Positions 1 through 13,969 of a stretch of DNA of 64,000 bases are shown one piece after another. The stretch spans positions 4,875,001-4,939,000 of the forward strand of contig JBBMOA010000004.1 in the NCBI GenBank assembly GCA_037954235.1, given 5' to 3'. The stretch comes from Aulostomus chinensis. Lineage: Eukaryota > Chordata > Actinopteri > Syngnathiformes > Aulostomidae. A program made the position numbers and the translations under genes. The notes under the pieces were generated by a model that saw nothing but the letters and a program-made list of their open reading frames with translations, was not told the origin of the DNA and did not search any database. Within the stretch, counting starts at the first letter, position 1. Each line of letters opens with the position of its first letter.

Positions 1-17
1 GTTCCATCCATTGCTCC

Positions 18-86
18 TGATCACTGGGAGACGGAGCCTTTCCCAGTGATCACTGGGAGACGGAGCCTTTCCCAGTGATCACTGGC
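18..86. repeat. 29-bp tandem repeat made of hairpins
   Basis: Two exact 29-bp units (18-46, 47-75) and part of a third. Each forms a perfect 12-bp inverted repeat, TGATCACTGGGA ... TCCCAGTGATCA, around an 11-nt loop. Neighbouring hairpins share bases, so alternative folds compete. Confidence 0.9.
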
Positions 87-3000
87 TGAGAAGAGAGACA
101 CATCTTGGCCAGGCTGCCCATTCGTCCCTGGCCTGACATGTAGAGACACCACTTACCTACAGTTTGGTTTCATCGTCTTCCCTGACGATGGCCACATCGG
201 CCCCAAGACTGAGGGAGTGGCGTCCCTCCACTGGATTGTGGCGGTGCACGAGAGGCCTTTGCTTCAACCCCTTATCATACTTTTATAGTAGAAAAACCCA
301 CTTGAATGTTTGTGTTTCTGTTAGCGAGTCTCTATTGTCCCGGGTGGCGCTAAGCCCTTGAAAATTAACATGGAGGTAAACCACATTCTGCTCTGGAAAC
401 TCGGTGGTACGCTCATGTTAATCTTTACAACTCATCCCCAAAATAACCCAACAGTCTTCTTTATTCTGCAGATGCCTGCAATACGCTGGAGACTTGCATG
501 ACGCCTTATGGTGGAGGATTTTTTTCTTCTTCTTCTTTTTTTTAAGGTGCTACACCCCTTGTGTTTGTGCGGTCCGCCCGGCAGATGCAAACGGAGATGT
601 TTCTATGGAGATTCTATCATTTTAGGTGCCTGGGGGACCACGTTGGTGTGCCATTGAGAAAGAAAAATAGATACGCCGCGAAAAAAAATAGAGATGGGTC
701 ATGTGTGTTGTGGTCAGTGCAGTTGCCAGGGAGAGTTAAGGTTAGAATCAGCCTGGGGGAAGGGTTGGAGTGAAGCATTCAGCGGTGTTGGTCGAATGAA
801 CCACGGTTTATGACAATGAGGGTCCTCAGAACTATAGGAAGGCAAACACAAGAGACAATCTGTGGGCACTTGTCTTCCTTTCGTTCATTTCGTTACATCA
901 ATCAAATGAAAACATGAAATTGTAGGGTAAGAGTTTGACTTAAGGTTTAGATAATCCTAGGGTTAGGTTAAGGTTAGAGTGAGAGTTAGGCAAGTAGTGG
1001 TTGTGGTTCAGCGATGTTTTCCAGGAAATGTCCCCTAAAGTAAATGTGTGTGTGTGCGTATTCTCTGAAAAAAGCCACATCTCAGACATTTTAAGAGTGA
1101 GAGAAGCTTATAATCTATAAATAGCCGCGAGATCATAGACGCCGTCTTTTCGGGGAATAGACATTAAAAAAAATAATGAAAAGAAGCAAAGAGTCTTTTA
1201 AATGACAGCTGAAACGTTTATTTCAGTCTCACAGTTTGCCGTCGTGCCACAACTCAGCCGCGCTGAGGCTGTCAGCCGATGACACAAAGCTTCCTAATCA
1301 CACTCTTTACGCGGAGAAAGCCATCTTTGAAGTCCCACCTTTCAGGCGTGTTTGGGAGTTGTGCTGCTTTCACGTTCGTCACATCACCACAGGAAATGAT
1401 GCGATTTGTACGAGGCTCAGGCCATCAGATGGATGTCGCCGTCAAACATCTTGTGTAGAAGTTGACCAGTAACTGCAGGGTCAGGTCGTCCTTTACATCT
1501 GTAAAGGCTACTGAGCTAGCATCGAGCTAATCTTGGGGGGGGGGGGGGGGGGCAATGTGAGCAGGGAGAGAGCTGAATGGCTGAGAGAGAGGAGAGAGCT
1601 GATTGGCTGGTGCAGACACGGGGAGCAGGGCGGGTCTAACGAGGCTGACGCAAGGCAGGTGTGAGCAAGGAGCTGCAGAAAACAGAGCAGGAAACAAAGC
1701 CAGAAAAAAAAAACCTCCAAATGCAAAAGTCCAAGCTGAGGCTCAAAAAGCTACAAACTGTAGCGTCTATTTCCTCTCAAGTGATGCTTTTCTCTTATTT
1801 TTTCAGTGTTTTGCTAATTATGTAATTAATCACATATCAGGGTGAAAACACGTGTGTGAATGCAGAGACTTCACCAGCTTGTCAGCAGGGTGGTGCAAAA
1901 ACGATGAGGCTGACTTCCAGTAAACTTGGTGGAGGCGGCGTAGAATCGGCCGAAGAAGAACCCATTACAGCTGGGGATGGATTAGTCGTAGCGCCACCTG
2001 TCGGCAACAGGTAGCTTCGTTTATGTGTTTCTTTCTCAAACTCAATCGGACAGTTAATGCATTTGCACGAACGCTAATCTGAAATCTTTAGATTGTAAGG
2101 AGTGCACAGCCAGAGCAGGTGTGTGAGGCTGCGGCGCAGAGCTGAGTTAGAGGGACAAACTCCCTGTGGGACCGCCATCAACAGCTGCTCGATGCATTTT
2201 GTAAGCCAGTAATTCAACTTTGCACTCGACAGATGTAGTTGGCTTAAGTTAGGTATTTTTATGAATTTTTTTGGTCTGTGTGAAAAATGGATATAATAGG
2301 CTGTTCATAAGGTTGAATTAACCCAACGCTGTCTGGAATTTCAGATGGAATATTTCACCCATCTGGCTGCAGCAGTGGCTGGTCCAGCAGTCGCCCCGCC
2401 GCGTAGCCGGAGACTCCCCGCGGGCTGGTCTTCAGGTGTGTTTATCGCCTCGTGTGTCAGGTCAAATCATGGGAGAACTGCGTGGAACGCTGTCTCCTGA
2501 TCAGGCGTACAAGCAAAACAGTGGAATGAAGAAAGCAGAAGAGGCATCCAGACAGTCAAATACAGTAATAATAAAACATTTATGAAGAAAAACTGTTATT
2601 TTCATATCAGTGCGTCCTCTATTTGCTGATAATAACTAAGCGCCTTCTATCCAGCTCATCACTGGCCTGCATCCACACATCAGAAACCAGATTTAGTTGT
2701 GATCACCGGCCTCAGCCGGGGGCCAACGCCTCGGTGAAGGTGCCCTTGACTTCAGCTGCGGAGGGTGAAAGCGTTATTCCCTCTCTACGCTAACCTTGGC
2801 CACTGTGGCAGATAAAAGACACTTTCATAGACAAGAGCTGACTCTCTTCCACTTATTTTGGGTTTTATTGGATCATTACAGATTCAGACAACCCTGCCCC
2901 CATGGTTTCATTTATCCTGAAGCAGCACTTTGTATGAGGTCAAGGGTCCCCTGTGCATCTGAGAAATATTCGGTCGGAGTTTGCCTGATGCACAATCCAG

Positions 3001-4400
3001 GATACAAGAAATTTATTCATTTATTCTTTTGGGTTTCTTCTTCTTTCTTTCTTTTTTTTTACATTTGCGCTAAATTCACAGCCTCTACCACCCCCAGTAA
3101 ATGTCTCCGGATGACCCCTCCCCCTCACATGTGTCCTGCTCCGTGCCCTCTGTTAACCTCACAAGGATGCCACCAGCTAGAGAGTTTACATTCCAGTCAT
3201 CGTTCCCCTTTTGTTTGCGACAGGTGCGGGCGAGCAGGTACGCGTTCCACAGGCTGGTACTCAAACATACACGTATTTACACATCATTTGAATGTCAGTC
3301 CGTGTGTGCAGTAACATGTCTCCTGAGCCTTTGCTTGCACTTGCGGCTGCAAGCGTGAAATTTTGGATGATTTACATATCAGTGAATGTCATAGGAATAT
3401 TTGCAAAGCTCTTGTTAGCTACCAAGATGACGCACCTTCTTGCTCAGAATGTCACCTGGGATTTGATTTGTTAGTTTCCATAAAGGTTAGTGATACGTGT
3501 TGTTTCAGAAACACTATTGGACTTTCAAAATGTGTACAATCAAAGGATCATGACTAACACACTGCCTCTAATTCTCCGTTCACATGGACATGGACAGTAG
3601 TTTTCTCATATGAACATGATGATGACTACAAGATGCCACCATGTCAGCACTTTCCAAGGATTTTAACCTGGATACGGTAAAAGTTGGTTAAAAAAGAAAG
3701 CAGTAATCCGGTGAAGACATCCTGACTCCTTTCGATCTTACTTGCAGTATTCAAGTGCGTTGTAGACGTTCACACACTTTGAACGCGCTACAGTTCTAAG
3801 GGAGTTTTTGCGGTACTCCAGCTGGCGGCGACAGCTACAAACTCGCTTCTGACCACAGTTGTTTTGCATTATCAGCAGGAAAACCCTCAAAGACTTCAGT
3901 TGTAACGTGACAGAAACGGTTTCAGGTCAAACTCTGAAAGGGATCTTCGACCTGGAACGTCATGTGGGCGTCTCCAGCCGTCAGTCAGACATCACTCTGT
4001 CGCATGTAAATGAAGATTCTACTAGAAACATCTAAACCTATGTGATTTCTTATTTAGCCTGAGGTCAGTAGCTGGCTCATTGTGGCTCAAGTCCAGGTTA
4101 GTGCTTATTTTATTTTGAAATCTGCATCTTCAGTGTGTCACTTCTTGCCCATTAATTGTCTTCACCTGTGTTTAACCAGTCCAGCCCTACTTCTGTTGTC
4201 TCTTAGCCAATCAGCTCCCTCTCTGCCCTGTTTAACCACCTGTTCAAGGTCTCATTTGTTCACTTGTGCCTTCAGTTGGGACTTTGCCTTCCTGAGAAAA
4301 GGCTGGTTCCAGAGGAGGAGATGATGTGCAAGTGAAGCTGTTGGAGTCTGTGCTGTTCTACAGAGGTGCACGTCGGTCCTGGTACAGCTGGGAACAGCAG
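87..4400. other. Gene-free stretch
   Basis: No convincing exon. It holds a degenerate GGTTAG/GGTTAAGG patch (930-990), an 18-base G-run (1535-1552) beside GA-rich sequence, and AT-rich unique DNA. The longest open frame, 2796-3314, has no signal peptide, domain or coding pattern I recognise. Confidence 0.5.
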
Positions 4401-5300
4401 GTAGGCAAGGCAAGGCAAGGCAATTTTATTTGTAGAGCCCGTTTTCACAAACAGTTTGTCTCAAAGGGCTTCACATGGCATCATAACAACATCCTCTGCC
4501 CTTAGACCCTCACATCGACTGAGGAAAAACTCCATAGAAAACCCTTTTAACAGGGAAAAATCTGAGAAACCTCAGGGTGAGCAACAGAGGAGGATCCCTC
4601 ACCCAGGACGGACAGACGTGCAGTAGATGTTGTTACAGACAAGAAAACAGTTTACAATACAAAATGTGGGAAACACGGAAATGTTAATAACAGTTGAAGA
4701 AGGAAGCTTCTGGTAGGGGAGGCAGGGAGAGCAAGCCAGCTTGATGGGGGACTGGATGGCAGACTTGTTCATGGGAGGGGAGCGCAGGCCGGTGTAACAG
4801 TAGGGAATAAGGGGGGGGGGGCGATGCAGGCGGCGGTTGGGGCTCTGGTGGATCTGTGGAAACACAGAGAGACTGCGAGACACCAAGGCCAAACTACAAA
4901 GTGCAACAAGTAATGGTAATGACAGTTCCAAAAATGTGCAGGGAGGAGAGGAGGAGAGAGGGGGAGAGGAGAGGAGAGGAGAGGAGGGAAGGGCTCCATG
5001 TAACCTGATGTGTCCCCCAGCAGTCTAAGCCTGTAGCAGCATAGCTATCAATGGTTCAGAGCTACCTGAACCAGTCCTAACTGAAGGCTCTGTCATAGAG
5101 GAAGGTCTTAAGCCTGGACTTAAAGGTAGGTTCCTGGATCTGAAGTACCAACCGGCCAACATAATAAAAACAAGCCCATTCCTGCAGCAGGATCCAGTTT
5201 TGGCCTCCCTGAGCATCAGCAGACACATCTGACCAGCAACGGAGCAGGAGTTTGCTGGTATGTGCTGCAGGCCTTCCGGATCTGTTCCATACTGCCTGGC
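4401..5300 (+). mobile_element. Dispersed fish repeat starting with GGCAAGGCAAGGCAA
   Basis: It begins with a GGCAA iteration and TTTTATTTGTAGAGCCC, then GGGCTTCACATGGCATCATAA, and later CCTGTAGCAGCATAGCTATC, GGTTCAGAGCTACCTGA, GGTCTTAAGCCTGGACTTAA and GGTAGGTTCCTGGATCTG. This order is that of a very common non-coding teleost interspersed repeat. A GA-rich patch (4941-4990) lies inside. Confidence 0.7.
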
Positions 5301-6262
5301 TCTAATTTTCTGCTCAGCTGTCTGTGTCTTTGATAGGATGCAACCCTTATCTGAAACAAACAGGATGCATGCACACACACACACACACACACACAAGAGG
5401 AGGAGAGGAAGACTTCACACTTGTAGCTGAAAACCACCCAGCTGAACCCTCAAATCCGCCGGTGTGGATCGTGTCTGCAGAACCACAACGGTTCTGTCAG
5501 GTGAAAGACAAAAGATTACAGGAGTGGAACTGAGTCAGAGCCACGGGGCGCTCTGATTGGCTCACAGGGCACACCCCCCCACTAGCAAACTCCTCCTCCT
5601 GCCTCCAAAACAGGAGTGCTCAGACGCCTGGGCACCGTCGCCATAACAACGCACCGTCAGGAGGGCAGCCTCCTGTAAATATCCCCTTTTCTTCTCTCCC
5701 TTCTGTTTCAATCTCTGGAATATTTTCCTTTTCCTTTCTTTTCTTTTGTTTCTTTTCTTTCAACACTTTCCTTCAGTCACAGTTCCCCTTAAAACCTGAG
5801 TCCATTTTTCTCCTCTTCTCTCCAGGCTTTTTCTGTTACCTAATTTACATCCTTCCACCTGAACGTCTGTTTCTGACTGCCCATCGAGACACGCACGCGC
5901 ACACACACTCACACACACACGACTAGGAACTATAATTCATCAAACATACACACTATATGTTTAAAACATTAAGACCACCCACTCCTATGATATATTACTG
6001 ACAGATCTGGTGATTCCATGTTAAAATGAAGGCCATTTATTATTCCCACCTCTTAAATCCACATTAGGTGAAGATGAGGAGGACGTCCCACGCCAGGATC
6101 AGGCGCTGTCTCATCACATAAATCATCGCTGGGTGAGTGAATATTTCATGAGCAACTGTGCTTGTAACTGCATTACAATATTGATAGGCTTAATCTCCTG
6201 AGAGCTGCGGTGACTGTAAATGCCGAGATATCTTTCTGGAATCGCTTCCAGATACCCATCAG

Positions 6263-6303
<41 letters not shown>

Positions 6304-7543
6304 TGCTGGCAGTGTCATTTATCGGGTTGAGCAGGTGATCTTGTTGATGATCAGTGAAATGTCACAGGCAGATTCTTGGAAAGCTCAGCCTCAGTACATC
6401 TGTTTCCTGGTTGCCGAGCGGTCATCACGTTGCTCTACGTTCAGTCTGTGACTCACTCCTTCCGACACCTGCCCCCCCCCCCCCCCCCCACGTCAGACCA
6501 CTCACCTCCGATCGAGCCTCCTTTCATGACAAATGATGGGAAGGAGGTAGCCAGAGAAGAAGAAGAGGGGTAATGACGATGGGGAGTGATGATGCTGATG
6601 GAGGTGTGGCGATGTTGGGAGGGGTGGTTGGAGAGCCCTTCTGGTGTGTGTGTGTGTGTGTGTGTGTGTGGGAGAGAGAGGGAGGGAGAGAGACATCACA
6701 CACCCAGAAAAAGCAGAACACCAGGGGATCTCCCCCATTTTTGAACAAATGTGTTCCATCAATTATCCGAAATCAGAGTCAGACACTGAGTCAACAGAAG
6801 TGAGGGATGAATACAGCAGAGGGGGGATCCTTTTTGAGAATTCTGCCTGATCTAGAGGAGCGATTGGGAGGAAGAAGGGATAATGCAGAGGAGCAAACGC
6901 AAGGAGGGAGGGAGGGAGGCAGAGAGGGGGAAAACCTGCAGTGCAACACAGACTGAATAATTCATCGGCTTCTGAGTGGGTTGCCTCAGATGGAGAGAGG
7001 GAGACAAAAGAGGAAGGGAAAGAGAAGGAGAGCAGAAAAGGAAAAGAGGGAGAAAGGATAGGAGGAATGAATGGAGGATGCGAGAGAGGAGGGAGAAAAG
7101 AGACAGGCGGAAAGAGGGAGGGATGGCGCAGTAGTCTGAACTCTGTGTTCCCGACACTCTAGTCACGTTTGCACTGTCTGCTTCCTTCCAGGACACACAC
7201 ACACCCACACACACACACTCACACACACACAGGCTGGCACTACACACATGCTCCACCACAATATACACAAGCATGTCCGCACACAGTAGACTGGTACCCG
7301 CACACTACACACACCTGTTAGAAACTAAGTGTATACAGGAGAGCATACATCGATACCCACACATCCAAAATAACACTGAATGATTTCTATATCCGTATGA
7401 GTGGATACTCACTCACCCACACACACACACACACACTCACAGTCCTACACTGTACATCACACAGAGACATCAGTAACAAACAGCTTCATGCACATCAAGG
7501 CAGAGCCGATGCAGCTTCAAAAAGGGAAGCATCAAACGGTCTG

Positions 7544-7550
<7 letters not shown>

Positions 7551-7575
<25 letters not shown>

Positions 7576-7631
7576 AAGCACACACACACAGACGCACACA
7601 CACAGGCACACATACACACACACACACACAC
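7551..7631 (+). repeat. Compound (CA)n array
   Basis: About 80 bp of interrupted CA repeat, with AGAAG and GACG interruptions that suggest an old array. Confidence 0.85.
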
Positions 7632-8085
7632 AGAGGGTAAATTACACATCGTGTGGGAGGATCTGACATATACTGCCAAGTTATAGCGAGGGAAAGAGGC
7701 AGACAGACGAGGGGGGGTCGAGTGAGTGGAAGAGACGCAGAGGGGTCAAATGAGGAGAGGAAGTTAGAACGGCTGTAATAAAGGACACGCACACACACCC
7801 ACACAAATACATACACACACATACAAACAGGGATGGTGAAATGCCAACCAGCATGCAGGCTCCACAAACACTTCACTCACACGTGCCGGTGAAATTGAAA
7901 GAATAACGGCTAAAAATGACTCTGTTTGCAAACCTGGGAGGAAAACAGTTCAAATGCCACAAATGACTTTTGCTGTCTGATTGCAGCCATGATCGTTTCC
8001 CTATAACGACCACGTGGAGCACACGACATCTTACAAGCTGGAGGGAACATGCGGCACAGAATGTACAGACATAAAATAAGCCTTG

Positions 8086-8088
<3 letters not shown>

Positions 8089-8143
<55 letters not shown>
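8089..8143 (+). repeat. (TG)n(AG)n compound microsatellite
   Basis: About 33 bp of TG passes directly into about 21 bp of AG. Confidence 0.9.
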
Positions 8144-8144
<1 letters not shown>

Positions 8145-9710
8145 GCTGTGAATTCAGACAGAAATACAGAGAGATCATTTGAGGAGAAGGGGACAGATTT
8201 GCATGAAAAAAGGCAGAATGAGTGCAAGGAAGAGAGAGAGAGGGAGAGATGTGGGAGAGGAGATAGACAGCTCTGCTGCAGTGTGAACTCTTTGTCCCCG
8301 ACGCATCTCTCTCTCACACACACACACACGCACAGACACACAAAAATAGATGTAGCATGCAGAGAGAGCGCTATAGCATTGCCAAGCACAAAGCTAGACA
8401 CATACAGCGTGGCAGGCAGAGACTCACACGTGTCATGGTTCAGAGGTCACGTTCAGTCACAGTTCAGGCAGCTATTAGTGCTGCATGGTTAATCCTATTA
8501 AAATCATTTTATTTTTGCTGAAAACGGCACAGTTCACTCTGGGTTGTCTGGAGTCGATGTGACTGCTCGGGTCGTGATGATATGAGATTTGGAGATTTCG
8601 GTCTCAGAGGGAATTACATCGTTGTTATTGCCTCTGGCGTTCGTTTGTCTGTTTGTTAGCAGGATAACTGCAAAAGTTGAGGATGGCTTTTAATGAAATT
8701 TATTAGGATGATATGATTTGGGCGGAGGAGAAAAGTATTGGATTTTGAAACTGATGTGGCTCTGATTCTGTCACAGCATCATGTCACAGCGGAGGTATGA
8801 CAGCATACCTTTTATTTTCATGCCTCCATGCAACAGCCTGGACTGAAGGATTTCTGTTCAGACTGTAAGTCCAACACATGCAAAACATCTCTAGAGTGAC
8901 TTGAGGGAATTTCTTCAGAATCACCTTAAACATCCTCTCGGACAATTTGGGTGGTCAAACGTCACTGTGACGGGCAACCATCCAAGAGTCACACAACCAC
9001 TCAGGAACTTCTAGCTTCTGATGGGACAATGGCTAAAATGTTGAGGAGGTCGGGGTTCAAATGGAGAGGAAAAATCTCTGTTCAGTTGCATTCCTCAGTA
9101 CCTTTTTCAAAAAACTTCTCTTAAAGTTGCGCCGCTGCAACCTTTGTGCTGATGCCATGTTAGACACGAACATGCTTTTGTGACTGTATCAGCTGAATCG
9201 GGTAAAAGACTGCAGTAACAAAATCGTCAAGGACAAAACGGGAGAAATCTCAGTTTTCCCAGGATCAAGTGGCCTTACCTCCCTGAACCAGTCCCCTAAT
9301 TTGCATGCTGAACTCTGTGGTGTTGTTATTTTGCTCCACAGCTTCCATCTCATGTCAGATTGATTGTTGGCCACTTCACCACGTAGAAGCCTTTTGACTG
9401 TCAATCATCGTGGTTGTAGTTCTTTTCAGACAGCAGCTGTGCTGACAGATCAGACCCAGCAGTACTCAGAGTGAGATGAGTGCCGATGAAGAAAACTAAC
9501 AAACAAGCCTAAAATTAGACGCATCAAGGCTTTTATATAGTATATATACTGTCAAATACTGTGTGTGTGTGTGTGTGCGTGCAGCACTGGAGCACCAGAA
9601 GCATTTGGGGTGAGGTCAACAGCAGTGAAGAGAGTTTCCTTTCATTGCAGTTCATGTAATGTGTATTCTAACATTAATAAAAGGCCTGGCAGCGCTGCTC
9701 TATTATACTA

Positions 9711-10130
9711 AAACATCCATCCATTTTTCGGGGGCTTCCTGCCTTTGGGTCCAAGTCGTATCAGGCTAAGAAAAGTAGCTCATACATCCTTTGCTCGAAG
9801 AACATTCTCCAGCTTTTTCTGCCTGAGGGATGCTGAAGCCAGGGATATATAATCTGGGTCTCCACCTAGCTTGACGTGCCTCGAATACCAGCACAGGAAG
9901 GCATCCAAGAGGCATCCTGATGAGGTGCCCGGATCACCTCAGCTGACTCCTCTCTGCTCTCCGCAAGGGAAACCCCGTTCAGCCACCTGCATCTGCGCTC
10001 TCCATGTCCCGATTGTGACACAAAAGATCCCATAACTGACGGTCAGGGTGGATCTCCCCTCATGGACCAACCACACAAAGCCAATAAATGATGGTTCGAC
10101 AGTGTGATCCTCCAGGGCATTTCAGAGGTG
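9711..10130 (-). mobile_element. Old fragment of the same LINE family (3' region)
   Basis: The plus strand shows the derived phrases GGCATCCTGATGAGGTGCCC, GATCACCTCAGCTGACTCCT and CAGCCACCTGCATCTGCG, the reverse complement of the segment encoding the LINE C terminus (FGHLVRMP..R type region). Heavily mutated. Confidence 0.6.
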
Positions 10131-11188
10131 AGAGGACCAGGACCTCAGTGACAAGGTCGCCCCCCTCTAGTCAACACAGTACCAGTACTACAGTAAAGTA
10201 TTATTTTCCTGCATGGCACAATCAGATGTTGGGTTACAAGTTTAAAATCATCTGTAATTTTTTTTTAAAAATGACTCTGCGCTGCAAAAAATGGTTATGT
10301 TGCCTCAACATTACCCCCTCAGTGTCATTACACTGGTGTTGTGGTTACAATTCCACTCCTCCTGCATTTTCCCATCCATCCCTCTGTCTCTTTTTCACCC
10401 CCCACTCAGCCAAATCCTTTATTCCATGCCTACTTGTGTTCCATCCCAAGCTGTCATTTCTAATAAGAATTTGATCTTGAATGGGCCTGGAATGAGTTGT
10501 CAGGCTAAGATTGCATTAAAAATTAATAACACCCCCCCCCCCCCCCCCAATTGTGGAAAGAAAAGCGTGGCAGTCCTCCTCATTTTACATGAGCAATTAT
10601 GTGCATGTGTCAATCTGAGACTCAGGAATTATTGGAGCACTCGCTGTGCCATAGCTGAATGGCAGCACCCTTACCTAATTTGAGTCAAATAAACCCTAAT
10701 TATCCGTACAGTATTTTATGCAGCGTTTGTTTTTTATGTCATTTAATAAGATTTCTATGCCATGGTCAGATTTTCAAAAATTACAAACACACAACCCTGA
10801 ACCAGGAAGGCTGGGTGCAGTAACACAGAGAACTTTAGACGAAGTACATACTAATTAAAGCACTCTCAGAAACCATCTTTTATTTTGAGCAATTCTGATG
10901 GACAACTAGAAATAATGAAACTACTTGAACTTTGAAAACCAAAAATCGTTGTATTTTACCTTCAAATCCCAGGGAACGTTTGTAGCAAATTAGAGGAAAA
11001 TGTTTCAAGACGTTCCTGAAATATCATGATCATGTCATGTGATTGTGACTGACCTTTGATGACAGTAATCTTTTCAGTTCATACCCGTGGATGTTTTTAG
11101 CAAACTTGCAGAGATTCCCTCAAGTCGTTCCTGAGTTATCCCATGAAAGACATGAGATAGATTTCACATACACAAGGTGACAATGAAG
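10131..11188. other. Gene-free stretch
   Basis: AT-rich unique sequence with a 17-base C-run at 10532-10548. Nothing else supported. Confidence 0.5.
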
Positions 11189-11537
11189 GGCGGCACGGTG
11201 GTGCAGTGGTCCTCACTGTGGCCCCCCAGCAAGAAGGTTAAGGGTGGAGCCCCGGCTGGAGCACGGGGTCTTTCTGGGTGAGTCTCCATGTTCTCCCTGT
11301 TCCTGCTGGGTTCTCTCTGGTACTCCAGCTTCCTCCACAGTCCAAAGACATCAAGAGGGACCAGGTTAATCCAGACTCTAAACTGACCGTAGGCGTGGCT
11401 GGGAGAGCCAATGGTTGTCTGTCTCTATGTGTTGGCCCTGCCATGGACTGGTGACCTGTCCAGGGGGAAGGCTGCTGGGATGGGCTCCACCCCCACCACC
11501 CTTAACAGGATAAGTGGGAGAAAATGAATGGATGGAT
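11189..11537 (+). repeat. GGCGGCACGGTGG...ATGGATGGATG dispersed element, near complete
   Basis: A complete-looking copy of a teleost repeat: GGCGGCACGGTGGTGCAGTG, CCATGTTCTCCCTGTTCCTG, CCTCCACAGTCCAAAGACAT, CCAATGGTTGTCTGTCTCTA, CCATGGACTGGTGACCTGTC, then AATGGATGGATG. Short chance ORFs within it are not genes. Other copies in the window differ in length and strand. Confidence 0.85.
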
Positions 11538-13969
11538 GTGACAATAACTTTTGACTTCTGACCACAGAAAACTACTCAGTTCATCCTCGTCCCAGTTTGA
11601 GCCAAATTTGAAGTTGTTTTTGGCAAACATTTTGGAGATATTGCATTACCACGAATGAGACAGATACTGCAATTAATTATGTAAGATGACAGTGACCTAC
11701 AACCACAGGAAAAAAACAAAACAAAAAACACAAATCTTTTCAGCTCATCCTTGAGTTCCAGTGGACCTTTAGCGGAACGTTCTGTTCTGCAACCTCGGTG
11801 AGAGTTCTGCAAACTTGCAACAGTTCCCTCAGGCGTTCCTGAATGAGACTGAGACAAATAATCGTGATCGCGTGAGATGAAAATAACAAACCACCTTTGA
11901 CCACTAAAATATTAACAGTTCATTCTCAAGTCCCGGTGGGATTTCCTTTTTCCAAATTTAAAGAAGTTCCCTCGTGATATCCCTGAGGTATTCCGTGATC
12001 AAGAATGACTCGGACATCACGCACATGTGAGGTGACGCTGACCTTGAACTTTGACAACTTTTATTTTTACAGTTCATCTTTGAGTCCCAGTGGAACGTCT
12101 GTGCCAAATTTGAAGACACTCCCTCGAGGGGATCTTGAACTTTGACAGTAACTTGATGGACATAATAATAATGATGAAGATGGAATAAAAAGGTCCCTGG
12201 TAAATGCGTATCTAGATCATGAGACGACGGAGAAGAACCAGTGGGGAAAAAAAGAGAAGTAATCGTCAACATGAAGAGGAGCCTCGAAGACTGACAGGAC
12301 GTCTGCATGTGTAACTATCAAATGACTCAACAGACCTGCGGTGGCTTCAGCTCTGGTCGGGTCCATTAGCTCAGTGGCATTAGCTGCATTTGATGTCCAT
12401 ATATGGCCATCTTAAATTTCCATGACTAAATCTAAGTCATTTCAGTTAAGACTATGATCCATCTGTATGAGCCGGTGCTAATCTGAACATAGCAGTAGCC
12501 ACGGCGTAGCGTGACTGAGTCGTATTACACGAGACAACCCCTGCGGTGTGTAAATTTTCATGTAAGCACGTGTGTGTGTGAGTGTGTGTGTGTCTGTGTT
12601 TCAGACAACCTCCTTGCATGTATTTAACACATCTGTGCGCTTGCATTTACATTGTGTGTAAATGCATGGTTGCGTGCACACTTCCGTGCAAGACCGAGTG
12701 CACGTGGACACACTTGTTTCCAACATGTGTGCGGCTCAAGCCTATTACGGCAGACAACTCCTGCGGTGCGGCTGGCAGGCAGTGAGATATGAGTGTCCAT
12801 CTCGGCAGGAGGACCAGCCACAGTCTGTCACAGCGGCGGCGGATGATCTCCAACAACTGGTGTGACACGAAGGAGACAGCGTTACACGCGGAGATTGACA
12901 CCGCGAATGTGATGAACATTGTCGGTTCCAGTTACGTTTGTGTGAAAAGAAAGGAACGGTGAAAAGATGAGTCAAAACTCCGGGATCTGCCAAAGAAAAC
13001 GGCGTAGACTGAGAGTAAATGAGCAGTGTGTGGTCTCGAACATGCTAGAATTACACGAACCGTTTGGATCAAGTAACTTTAAAGTAATAGTTTCACGTTA
13101 TGGGAAAGAAACCCTCAGCATTTTGAGGGCATTGTATGCCCTTATTACAGACGGACAAAAGAGGGGGAGATCAAGGAGGGAAATGAAGGAGAGAAACTCA
13201 ACAAATTCCTCAGCCCAGGGGTGGACTGGAACAATAATTCAGGCTGGGAATTGGACATCCCACCCTGTCCTACCATCCATTTGTTGATGTAACTACTGGG
13301 ACCTGAACCTGAGAGGAAATGGTCGTCTGTGTTTTGGTGAAGTAGCGTTCACACTTGACCCAAGGAACTGAACTCTCAACCCCACATTCTCAAGTGGACC
13401 TGGATTTAGTCCGCTTGTTTGTGTCCAGGCTAAGGAGGCTCTCAGCTCGTGGAAAAGCAAACCAGTTCTCAGTGGGTTTGCAAGTTGAACCAGTCACGAA
13501 CCAGCACCAGCCCAGAACTAGCACCAGGTTCATTCAGGTGGGAAAGCGGAATTAGAAAGTTTTAAGAGATGTAAAGAGAGATTTAACTTCCTAAATCTAA
13601 ATGAAAGGAAGACTGAGGTCATCGAGCTGCATGTGGACACGCTAGAACTTTGACCGTTCGCTCGTCTGACAACAGACTTGGTGAATATTTTGACAGTGTT
13701 TTCATGTTTGACGAGCAGATCCCTTCAGTCCTTCTTGGTCCAGCTTCTTTCAGTGGAGAGTTTTAGCTCAGATCCCAAGATTTAGGAGGGTTGATGCATG
13801 CGTCTCTAACGCCGAGACTTGACCATTGTAATTCTTTGTATGAGGAGTTAGATCAGTAATCCAATCAAGGGTGTTTGGAAATGCTTCCTCACTCACACCG
13901 GCGGATCACACAGAAGATGGGGTCGGTCTTAGCTGCAGCCTGGCTCAGGAGGTGGGGTGGCCCCCGGAA

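Larger units (their letters stand above)
5301..9710. other. Microsatellite-dense gene-free stretch
   Basis: At least ten CA/TG arrays, among them 5372-5395, 6265-6302, 6642-6670, 7415-7441, 7551-7631 and 8089-8143 (TG then GA), plus purine-rich tracts (6905-7130) and an 18-base C-run (6472-6489). The open frames here are His-Thr or Cys-Val repeats from the dinucleotides and are not genes. Confidence 0.7.

Noticed and set aside
2796..3314. 172-codon open frame, plus strand
   Set aside because: No domain, no signal peptide and no splice context; amino acid composition fits random AT/T-rich DNA.
7397..7666. CRISPR-like array of short direct repeats
   Set aside because: These are interrupted CA microsatellites in a vertebrate genome, without repeat-spacer structure.
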